A stretch of DNA of 64,000 nucleotides. Source: Paralvinella palmiformis (Eukaryota; Annelida; Polychaeta; Terebellida; Alvinellidae). Below are positions 37,654 to 50,146 of the stretch, piece after piece. How positions within the stretch are numbered: the first letter of the stretch is position 1; each line of letters starts with the position of its first letter. The notes beneath the pieces are model-generated. The model saw nothing but the letters and a program-made list of their open reading frames with translations. It was not told where the DNA came from and did no database searches. Where the stretch lies: the NCBI GenBank assembly GCA_025642065.1, contig JAODUP010000488.1:1-64000 (forward strand), written 5' to 3'. The position numbers and the translations under genes were made by a program.

Positions 37654-38347
37654 TCCTTGGCTAGTCCATTTAGAACCTCTGACAAGGCACTTATCCGTCT
37701 TTCAGGTTGTCCAGTATTTACCATTCATCATCTATCAGTTAGAATTTCATTTGTTTGGAGGACACTGTAAAGTTATTTTAAAGATATTTGTACATATCTT
37801 TGGTACACGAGAAGGCCAATTTGGGCATGTAAATATGGAAAATTTTGTTTACTGTCACCTGAATTTTTGTTGGTAAGTCACTATGTCTACATAGTGACCT
37901 TTAAGTAACGAGGATCGTATTGCCATACAGTTGTATAGATGTTATAGTGCTATAGGAAATTAAATGCTTGTCATTTTATCTGTGCCGATGTTTAGGAGGG
38001 ACTGACACCTTTACATATAGCATCGAAGAACCGCAACCTAAAGGTGACAGATATACTGCTACAACATGGAGCAGATATAAATGCTCCAAACAACAAAGGA
38101 TACACTGTACTCATGGAAGCAGCACAAGATGGAGCCACTGATGTGGTGAGATATATACTAGAGCATGGCGCTGATGTAAAGAGGGAAGATGAAAGTGGTG
38201 AGTTTGTTGTTGTTGTTGTAGCTGAGGATATAATGTAATTTTTTATTGGTCAGTTGATATCCTATTTTGATAGATTGGTCAATTGATGTTCCTATGATAC
38301 CATTACAGGTTGATCAATTTATGATGTTATGATATCATTTTTATATA

Positions 38348-38406
<59 letters not shown>

Positions 38407-41400
38407 ATTTCATTTCGTAATTACATAGAATGGAATACATTGATATATCAAACAAAGGAAAGACACAAATCAGGAAAAAAAATTACAAATAAAATAAATA
38501 AAACAACTTTATACTAGCCTGTGTACAACCAATTAATGAAATAAAGTGTATAGTCATTATCAAGATCGATATCAGTTTGTGATAATATGATATAATTATC
38601 AAGGTTGATCAGTTTAGAATCCATGTTAGATCATTGTAGGCTGATTCTGATTGATTTATAATCTTTGATTATTATTATTATTATTATTATTATAGGTTGA
38701 GGAGTTTATGATTCCATGTTATCATTACAGGTTGATCAGTTTATGATCCCATGTTATCATTACAGGTTGATCAGTTTATGATCCTATGTTATCATTGTCA
38801 TGTAGCATACTTGGTGGATTAAACCAATAACTCTACATGAGTTCAATAATGCGGGATTGTGTTTATTGCAGATATCGCAATATAGCCAAAATCAGGCAAT
38901 GTTCTTCAGATGGTGTGTGGTTGTCCACAGAATCACTAACAAAAGCCCCCAGCACATGCTGGGGTCCAGTTTTGTTAAGTGTCAAGCAATTAATTACGTA
39001 ATAAAGATAGACCTGTGGCGGCTGATTGGCTAAGCCTGTGTGTCTGGCCGGTGATCAGCCAACTAGGCTGCCATGATTATAATACATGTTAAAAAAGGGT
39101 GGGGATTACACACACTGTCGGCATATATGTGATATCTACTATCTATATAGTAACCTGTGGGCGTGACATATTTGTCGCCTACGAAAAGCGAATTAGCTGG
39201 TTCTCACAGGCTGATGAGTAGACCAGACACATGCTTAGGTATACGCACACATCTATCAATATGTGGAGGTATGGAACATTTTATTTTTAGATTAATGTAT
39301 GTATTGTTGTATTTAGATTTATGGAGGTAGGTCTCGAAGGATGTTTAGATATGCTGATGCTCTGCGCCTGTTGCTTCTTACTATGTACGCTAAAACACAC
39401 ACACACACATATACTTATATGATAATCAATTACATATCATAATTGATTCATTATTACCATAATTAATATAAAGTCAATACCTCTTGACCACTCCACAACA
39501 TCATTATAGTTTGATAAGTTTATGATTCTGTGCTATGATTGCAAATTGATGATTCAGTGACATCATTCTAGGTTAATCAAATGATGATCCTGTGATATGA
39601 TTACAGATTAATCAATTTATGATCCTGTGATATCATTAAAGGTTGGACAGCTGATGATATTGCCGTAAGGGAGCACCAAGAAGAGGTTAGAGAGATCCTG
39701 GCAGAGTACATCTGTGGCAACAGTGCTGAACTGGATCCACGGATGATAATGGATACTGGATCCAGAAAGAAGGATGCCAAAGACACCATTCCTGCTCCCA
39801 TCATATACGGTGGACCGGCCTGTAATGAAGAAGGTTAGTATCATCATGATTGGTTGATTGGTTGGTTTTAAGATTAGCCTCAGCACTTGTGATGCCTGAT
39901 ATATTTGGCCTACGGGCAACTCCTTAGGAAAACACACTGCAAACATGGATATGAACCAGATTCAAACCCACCACCTGAAGGTTTGCAGTGTAATGCTCTA
40001 ACCAATGGACTATCAGAGGAGCATCGTTTAGTGATATTATGATATTAGTTGTCAGAAGCTGACCATTAACATCCCATAATAAGATAGGGCCACACAGCCT
40101 TTCCAGTAGGGTATAGAGTAGACAGGTGGCCTGTAAAAACACTGCGCCCGCCATTGCCATGACGTTGCTGGAGGCAGGTTTGTATATGTGGAGAGGAAGG
40201 GGTAGTGAAGGACTACCTGTGATGTAGTGGTAGTCACACTAACACAGTAGTCGCTCTTCTCCATTGGAAGGGGGAGGTTTGTGGCTTTCCCCTGAAAACT
40301 TTGGAGAAAATGGAGTATTTGGTGCATTCTAGGTAACTTTTTCACCAAAACCAAAGTAGCTGCGACGATGGACTGTAAAATAGACAACGTATAGCATCGG
40401 ACGTCAACTGCTAATTGAATAGGCTGGGCACTCTGCCAATAAAATAGACAACGAGGGACTGTAAAATAGACTACGGATAGCATCGGATGTCCAACTGCTA
40501 TTGAAAAGGCTGGGCACATGACAATGATGACTCGGATAAGTGTCAAATTAGAACATTACAGATCTTGGCTTAGTTTATCCTGATGATATCCAGTCTAGAA
40601 CTTTAATGGACTGATCCAGTGATCAACTCAGCCAAAAAATTGCTGATGGCTTCAATAATAATAATAATATTTTATATGTTGCCTTATTCAACTTGAATTG
40701 GTCAAATTCGCTTTACATTCAAAACATAATTAAAGCACGTTCTAAGCTCATTTAGCTTAAACGCATTTATACATAAATACACTGGTTTATACCTTACAAA
40801 ATATTTCTTTACTCACTGCAAACTTAATATGATTTGGCAACTAATTCCTGTCTGGGAGATTTCTCTCCATACATTGCTGTGCAGCTTTTTCATACTTTCA
40901 AGATTTGGATTGCAGCAGTTTCACTGGTACATTTACATACGTTTGAATCGGATCCCTTAGATTATATAGTTAAAATTGGCATCTGGATTTGATATGTCAC
41001 TCAGAGAATACTGTTCATGAATAATGATGTTGTATTGACTATGAAATCTTTAGATCATCACATCAGTTTTGTGTTCATATTCATCCGTTTATTTGTGTCA
41101 GATTTTATCTAGCACCTTTATGATCTGAATAACTAATTGGTTGTGTTGTTGTGGCAATTGTTTTTTAACATAATTTTAGTTGGTCGTAAAGGATGGTTTT
41201 TTCTTCAGTTATATTGGCTTTCAATAGCTCACTTTTTGTAAATTCACTTACTTTTCTTGTATTATTACCATTCTATGACGGGGATCATCTTAGACCAGGA
41301 TTCGCTTGTTCACAGTTGATTTCTGTTACCGGTAGTCCATGACACTCATCCCTAGAGCTGTCTAACAAGGCTCTTTACTAAAGATTTAGTTAGAGCACTG

Positions 41401-42205
41401 CACTGCAAACCTCCAAATATGGGATTTGAATCAACTTGAGGTACCTATGTTTGTGGAGTTTTTTCCATCGAGTGATTACTCGGCCATGTGTACCAGCTGT
41501 GGCCAGTCATGAGCAAACTTCTCACTCACTCCCTTAAAGCTGTCTGTATCAATCAGTCTATCAATCAGAATATTCTCTGACACATTGAGCTTCCTGTATA
41601 ACAAAAATAACAGTAAATAATAAGGTAGCTAAATCTGGATTGATGTTATCATGAATAAATCAACCTGAACTGATGTTTGTGATATCATCCTGTAAGTCAT
41701 CCATTCTCTTTTATAACAATTTTTATTTTGTGTGACACTTTATACCAGGATAGTCTGGATTTGGATTATGCCATCATAAATACAACATATCGGCTAAAGA
41801 AGTTTTGATCGTTGGTTTATGCAACCCTTGGAGTAACAGATTTTCAAATTGATGTGAATATGATCACGCCGTACTGATTAAACAGCTCATTGCCATTTCT
41901 CGTAGGACACTGCTGACACTTATTTAAGTGTCCAGTAAAAGAAGAGACCTGGAACCATCATGTAAAGATGTGACATCCATTTGTGTGTACTTGATCACAT
42001 TTAACTTTTAAGTTGATATTTAAGTAAAATTTGTGAATGATTGATTATTTATACAGGCTATAAGAGGCATATTTATAGGAATATAATCCCTATATTTTCT
42101 TATAAATATAATGCAAATACAAATTATGACTAATATTTCTGCCCTTATATATTTGTCATCCTCATCATGCATTATTTATTCTTCTCCATACTTGACCATT
42201 ATATA

Positions 42206-42257
<52 letters not shown>

Positions 42258-42279
42258 ATTATTATTTATATGTAAACCC

Positions 42280-42326
<47 letters not shown>

Positions 42327-45300
42327 GGAGTGAGAGCTGCTAGTTTAGCTATTAGACTGTTTCCCTACCTTTCCCCTTATTTTTTGTCCTTTTTATTACT
42401 CTTTTAAATAAACTCTGAATTAGTCATGCATGATATATATAACAGTCAGTGATAAGAAATGGTAATTGCTAAGGTGTTATTTTGCTGACATATATAGAAA
42501 ACTTATGTAACAGTTTTTGTATAAATGTTATCAAATGTGTGGAAACATATGTCCAAGAGTCCCAGCTTTCACGTAAGAAATTCCCCAGCAAACCTTTGAA
42601 ATAGCCATATCAGCCAATTTTTATTTGTGGTGATTTCATATTTGTTTATATTTATTTCTGTCAGACAATTATGTTTGGAAGCAATCAAATGTTTATGTTT
42701 CTGTGTAAATAATGGTTATGGGGAATCCTCAGAATGACATCAACTTTAGCAAACTTGTACTATGGAATACAAATATTTATCAGCATGGAAAAATCAATTT
42801 TTTAATAAAGCACTGGCAAATGCACATATATACAATTACAAGACTGACTATAAAGCATAAACTGAAATAAACATACACACTGATTGACTGAGAAAATTCT
42901 GTGTATGAAAACATGATTTCTTGCTGATACAGTTCTGTGTATGAAAACATGATTTCTTGCTAATACAGTTCTGTGTATGAAAACATGATTTCTTGCTGAT
43001 ACAGTTCTGTGTATGAAAACATGATTTCTTGCTGATACAGTTCTGTGTATGAAAACATTATTTCTTGCTGATACAGTTCTGTGTATGAAAACATGATTTC
43101 TTGCTGATACAGTTCTGTGTATGAAACATTATTTCTTGCTGATACAGTTCTGTGTATGAAAACATCATATCTTGCTGATACAGTTCTGTGTATGAAAACA
43201 TTATTTCTTGCTGATACAGTTCTGTGTATGAAAACATGATTTCTTGCTGATACAGTTCTGTGTATGAAACATTATTTCTTGCTGATACAGTTCTGTGTAT
43301 GAAAACATCATATCTTGCTGATACAGTTCTGTGTATCACAGATGATGATGATTGATGATGATGATTGATGTTACGGCCACTTTTGTGCACATGGTATGCT
43401 AAATGGGCCAAGTAACCTCCAATGGTAATGAAGTGAATTGAAATATGAAACACCCTTCAGATATGCACACACTGAAATTCGAACTCAGGCGGTAGTGATC
43501 TGTGGTCCAATGTGCTACTATCTAGGCCATGAAGGTGGTCAAAAAGACACATCTCTTTTCAAACTTATAGAGAGATTTATATCCAGATGCATTCTTGGTT
43601 AGTCAGCAATTTCTTTGAAATGTTTCTAGTTTTAAAATTAAATAACACTGAACTTCATTACTGAATCAAATGACAGTACAAGTTCTTAAAAAGAAATTCT
43701 GTATTCATGTAAAGAACAAATGTTTATAGATACGTGATCTAATAATATATTATCTTATCATGGGATAGGTGATTACTCAGAGATCGATGCCAGTAAGATG
43801 TCAGAAGCTGCTGGAGGTCTGGATACCTGGAATGATAACACAGATGATGAATCAGAAATACAACTTGAGCAGAAGGTATGTTAGACATGAATTTTATTTG
43901 ACTGAACCATATATATATATATATGTGAAGGGGATTCAGATGTCAAATGTAAAATGGAGATGTTGAAGAAGCAAATAAAAAGTAGAGCCTCAAGGTGCAT
44001 TAGGAAATGTTTAAAATGATAAAGATCATGTACATATTTTCAATGTAGACAAAAAATAGAAAAAATAGCAAACTTTAAAAACTTGTTTTCTTCGGCATTG
44101 CCTTATACCAACACAATAGGTACCCAACTACACATAAACAGGGTTGTAGAACAGATTAGATGAGACTTTTAATTGCTCCAATATGAGAGAATGAAATGTC
44201 AAAAATGGTTCTATTTTTACTTGTGCTGCTGATGATGTTACCTTTCTAATCGAGTACATTGATGTGTTATTGTCAACTGTAACTAGATTTTGTATTTAAT
44301 TATCTTTAAAATTCTTGTATTACCATCAGCTTTAAAGTCTGGAAGAGTTTAAACCATTTTTGTAAGAGCCAACTTTTGGTTTTTAGATAATGTTTTGCTG
44401 TGTCTCACAATGTATCATGGTTAGCCCCTTTCATTCTCAGTATACACAGTCATATCTTTCACCTAGTACATCATATGACATGTCTTACTGTCTGTTAAAA
44501 ATGTTCAATTGGAGAATCTATACCAAAAAAAAGAACATTCTCAAGTTCACTGATTCAAAACCTTAAAACTTGGTAATGAATTATCCCTTAATTTCTGTGG
44601 CATATTACATGAATATGACTCAAAATACTTGCAGATGGTCAAGATAGTGAATCCCATTTTTATATCTTAGTGCTCGCATTGACAGCAATTTTGATATAAA
44701 AACATCATTTGTACATCTAAAAAATAATGCTTCCTAAAATTGGCATTAGTTCTATTTCTAATTGTTCTAAATGATAGTAACTATTGTACCATCCATACTC
44801 TGTCATGATGCGTTCAGTATTTACCAGATAATGAACAGTTCAGTTTTGAATTTAACAATGATATCCACACCATTTGGTCAAGTCCAAATTTATTTATTAC
44901 AAGTCCAATTTTTACCTACTCTTTTACCTACCCCCCTACAGTCGAACCTGTGTATAAGCCACACTAAAAATTAAAATCAACAAATTTATTCAAAACCCCA
45001 AAATTCATCATCATCACTATCTTCATCAGGGTCGATTTAATCCCAGGCCATTTTCACCCACTGTGTGATGATAGGTAACAATGGCCACTTCAGGTTGTCT
45101 GCTGCTGTGCGTTCGTTTCGTAATGCTGTTTGAAGTAGTTTATTAGTAGTTCCCATGTGCCAGCTTTGGAAGTAATTAACACATTGTTTGCTGTAATAGT
45201 TTTCCTTTAATGTGGCTTCTATCGTCGTTCTTTGCGTGGCCGCATTTGCTGTTCCATTCAAATACACATGCTCACACATTTCGATAGCAATGACACTTCT

Positions 45301-48300
45301 TAGATAGACCAAAAATTTAATCTGCCTCTAATGGTTTATCTGGATTCCTGTGCATCAAACAGATTAAGTGCGATCCGAATCATTTGACAACTCTAGATAA
45401 TAAATCATGTGCTAGCCGTTCCCAGGCGGGCTTTGGTACCAGCGACAGTCTGACACTGACTACATTACCCATAAATTATTACGTGACAACAGACCGACAC
45501 TACGCTACTCACTGGCGGTTATCACAATTAAGTTTGGCTTCGAAACACAACACCGAAAACACACCTAATTAATTTGTTTGTTTTTCATAATTTCATTATT
45601 AATGTTGTAAAACAATATTATTGTATTTCCCGCTAAATTATGCCAAATATTACTTTCCCTTTTAGTCTGACCCTTGTATAAGCCGCACCCGCTTTTGGCA
45701 GCAATTTTGTGGTATCATAACTGCAGCCTATACTCGAGTATATACAGTACTACTTTTTACCATTAGTAGGTTCTCTGAATACCTACTCCGAGTACTTACT
45801 TGGAATACCCACTCTGAATAGTTTATATTCCAAGTAGGATTGTCATGGAAGAAATATTTCTGAATTAAAAAATTAAATGGTAAATTAATTTGTGGGTTTC
45901 ATTTTTTGTAGCAAACTTCAATTCCAATTCAAAATTTGTCAAATTTCATTTCCTTTTTTAAAAATAAGCAATTCCGGAATTGGAATTGCCCATCAATTCC
46001 AATTCCAGAATTGAATTGACCTTATGTCTGATCCATACCATATGTAACTGTATGTTAGATTCTTTGTTTTATATCAACTGTACTTCTTAACATACAGATA
46101 TTTAGGTGATGGAAGTAAATATATCATTAAAGGGGGAATGTGATAAATTTTGAGGTTCTGATAGCGTAATAGATTGTTTGTAAGTTATGTCAGGTTAGTG
46201 TTGTACATCAGCATGAAATGATTTTTTTGAGGGTTGTTCTTCAGGTATTTGTTATGATATTCATAATGTTAACACTTTTGAAAGTATACAGATACAAATA
46301 TTTTACATATATTGTAAAAGTATTTTGAAATGAACGTACTTAGTAAGTTGTATTTAAATGTGAACAGTGAATAACCACTGTTGTGTATTGTCTGTTGATT
46401 GGGCAGATCTAGCAGCCATTCATTTTCAAGTACATGTATTAATAATGAACTAGTCAAGTATGAGAAATAATCGGAACATGTAGATAATAATAATTAACAA
46501 TATTAATAATAACATTAATGTAGTTTTGATTAAACGCCTTTGCTAGAAAGAACCATTCAAAGATATTGGGCATTGATAATCTGATAAGATATATTAAAAG
46601 CCTATTTAGAAATCTGAGTGACTAATAATTTAAAATGGTGAATGGAACTTTGAACGTGGAGTATGGGTACCATATTTTTAGTATTGTCACCTGAAGACTC
46701 TGCTATGTTCTGTCACAGATTTTCTTTTAATTGGTATTTTTAGGAAAGGTCTCAAAAAAGTTTGCTTAAAGTTGGCTAGCCATTTTTCTTACTTATAAAT
46801 GCTAGTCTGTAGCAGCTTGTTTCATATTTATTCCAGGTTAATTGTTGGTCACTTAGTGGCTCCGAAAAAGTATTTTAACCATTATTTTTTCATGTGTAAA
46901 CCATAAAATAATATTGGATTCTTTCATTGTCTTGCTATGAGTAATGTTTTGCTGCAATTAATTCTTTGGTGCTGCCCCCTATATAATGCCACAGAAAACA
47001 CAAAGACTGTCCTGTGATAGTGGAGATGCAAAGGATGAAAAAAAGTTATCTCCACCTAAAGACTGGATCATTGAGGATGAAGAAGATGATATAGATCCTG
47101 AAGATAAATTTCATAATTCAGTTAATAAGCAGCCACAATCAATTGAAATGTGCAGCAATGTTATGGATATTACTGATCCAGATGAGTTAGATACTAATGA
47201 GTTAAAAATTAATGAGGTATGATGCATTCAAAATATGTTTTGCTTCCATTTGTGTTCTTGTTGTTCTTAACCTCTGTGTTAGCATAGTTATTAGAGACAC
47301 TGATAGTTAATATGTGTGTTAAATTACTAAATGCTCCAGTTGCACCATTTATGTCCATATCATCCTTGGTGTATGTAATATCACATATATTGCTTAGATT
47401 TAACAACAATTAGATAAATGTGACATGGCTTGAGCATCTTTAATGACATTATCATCATTTCTCTTACTTGTTGGTAATTTTAGGTTATGGGTGGTTGTGA
47501 CAATAAACTAGTTCCGTTACCGATGTGATACTTAAACAGTAGGATTAGAAAAACAAATCTTTGATAGCACTGGCTAGAAGAAGGATTGGCAGGTTTTTAC
47601 ACAGACGTTATTAACACCATTAATTAATGGTTATTAGTGTCATGTAAAAACGGGTTTTTTACACTGACTTGTAAAAAGACTCAATTTAAATCAAATGCAG
47701 CTATAAAATAGTAAAATGATTACAACATAACAACATCTACTACAACATGACTGTAATACATACAATATGTAATACGGTAATTAAGTTAACAGACTAATCT
47801 ACATTATGATAACTCAATATCCAGTCTAGTTGACCCCTTTACTAACTTCTTAACTATATCTGACATGTGGGTAATTACTACTTGTATATACAGTAGATAA
47901 TCTACTAGTCTCAGAATAATCCTCTATTCAATGTTGACACATACACGTATTGTAATGATGTTTTTAAGATGTGACTTCATTACCCAGGTGACATATCATA
48001 ATGTTAAAATGTTACTTTATTTTGCCTCAGTACAGAATGCCAGTCTGAATTTAATTTGAAGCAGTGTTACACTTTCTCATGATCATAGTGTTATATCACA
48101 TTGATACTTAACTGCATGTTGGCTTAAATTATTGAAAAGATTGAACTAATACTGTGATTATTATTTGAAAAGGTATTCCTTTAGTACTGTATAAAGGTGG
48201 AAGGCCACAGAATTCCATATGGGAATTTTTTACATGTTGCCTTTGGAAATGGAATGGATGGAATGGAAGCCTACTAAACAAAATGTTCAATGGATTCAGT

Positions 48301-50091
48301 TTCATCAGGATCAGTTGAGCGAATACTTTCCAACCTTGGAAATATTCACACTAAAGTGCACAATCTTCTAAGCAACAGTAAAGCTTTTAAGCTGATGTTG
48401 TGCTATTGAATTATCAGAGCCAGCATTGAATTAGTCTATTAACTGTTCAGGTGGACAACATTGTGTACAGAATTATTTTGCTATATTCTTAGTATTCATG
48501 TACAAATTAATGTGTTGAATATTAAGTAGGTGTGTTAATAAAAATTCATGTATGTGAAAGACACTATCACATAAATGTGTTAACAACATCCATTAAGATT
48601 AGTAGAATTAGTTTATAGTTATAATGAATGAGGTTTTTTATAGTTTATTACAGTATTTTACAGTTGTTTATGGTTATTAACAGTTTTTTATAGTGCAATG
48701 TAAAAAATAGTTTTTTTGTACAGAAAAGAACCCCATCCCTGGTTCGAAGCCTGCCAGATTTTATCTGTCAATTGAAACAAGTGGATTTAGTCAACCTTAA
48801 AAGTTTAATTATATACGGTTCCTAAATAAGTATGGACAAAACCACCATTAATCTTTGTGATAATATTTGAAGCATATTACCATTTATGAAATGCTTATAT
48901 TTTTTTGCACAAATTTATAATTTTCACCTGATAAAGCATAACAACCTCAGTTCCTTGTCAGCCTTTGATATGTACTACTAATACAGTCACCTGACTCAAG
49001 AGGGTCAGGTTGTATTCTCAGCCCTTGTGCGTGACCTGTTTTTTTAAGGAAAGAAAAGCATATTGTGAATCTGTATAATAATATATATGATATATGTTTT
49101 GGGATGAGTCTAACAGTTTCGGTGAATATCAAGAGTCAAGAGAATTATTCTGATATAAGTAGCTCTTACAGAATATAAACAATGAGAGGTCCCCACCCAA
49201 ATTAAGCTTCTTTAACCATTGATCACACAGTGTGAGGGTACCCGCAGCACAGGGAAGACAGGGATAATTACTTGAAATTTTCCGCTCCGGGGAAAACACA
49301 GGGAATTTTAAAATTAAAATGCATCAAGGCCACATTACTAAAAAAAGTTAATTCAACATGCAACATTGGTGTGTGGTCTGCGCTATTTTTGCCATTCTGG
49401 GCAGAGATGGGCAAATTGGCTATCTACATGTTTTTACGCTATTTAACTGCTTAGTATTTCCTAATATTTGCTTCAAAATACATTCTTTTAATCTGTTCTT
49501 CTATATTTCTCTCTACGTTCATCAACAATGTGTAAGGCAAATTAAGGAAACTAATGGCCTACCAGCCATTGAGAAACCTGAAAGAAAATGATACCCAAAC
49601 ATTATGTACAAATATTGATGAAAGTATCAGCTCACTGAATGAGTATATTCAATATTTTATATAGAAATATTTATTATAACTATGTGATGGTATAACATTT
49701 CTTAATTTGTATAAACTGACTAGTTCAGGATTAGGTATGACTACTGGTAGACATGTTCATTGTGGATTAATTTTTGCAACAATATTAATATATGGATTGA
49801 ACTAGAATACAAAAACAGGGGTAAATAAATGCATTTAATTTATGATGACTTACCTGGTATGAAAATTACAGTTTATAAAGTTTAGAAACTTATTTCAGGT
49901 GGGGTGCACTATTTACATATATATGTTATAGTTAATCTGTATAATCAGGTAATAAGTATATTACCTGAAATATTCAAGTAATACGTCTATTGCTAACTGA
50001 GATTTAATACAGTTTACCTGAGTTAGGTTACACGAAATTATAATACACTATACATATTACCTATTATACAGATTAACTGTAATTAAAATTA

Positions 50092-50146
<55 letters not shown>

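Larger units (their letters stand above)
36159..37995 (+). other. Intron 3
   Basis: Contains the inverted SINE copy (36494-36856), a GT array (36877-36901), mixed CA/TA repeats (37155-37195) and a long TA array (37584-37650). Nothing coding is seen. Confidence 0.8.
38198..39641 (+). other. Intron 4 with acceptor-like repeats
   Basis: Scattered tandem and degenerate copies of a unit of about 35 bp (ATCATTACAGGTTGATCAG followed by TTTATGATCC) occupy 38240-38345, 38600-38640, 38690-38800 and 39500-39641, ending at the exon 5 acceptor itself. They are interrupted by a TA array (38341-38401), an ATT run (38666-38695) and inserted DNA at 38800-39410. Confidence 0.75.
39834..43768 (+). other. Intron 5
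   Basis: Contains an inverted SINE (39865-40025), the unclassified repeat copy B (40045-40520), an AAT run with a possible LINE 3'-end fragment (40652-40720), a SINE (41385-41530), TA arrays (42204-42322), a 36-bp minisatellite (42895-43336) and a SINE (43360-43535). No gene is seen. Confidence 0.8.
43876..46994 (+). other. Intron 6
   Basis: Contains an AATTCC-type element split by a pogo-like remnant (about 44870-46030). The remainder is AT-rich with no gene seen. Confidence 0.8.

Noticed and set aside
43058..43453. 131-codon minus-strand frame with repeated TELYQQE
   Set aside because: Product of the 36-bp minisatellite. It extends into a SINE and has no independent support.
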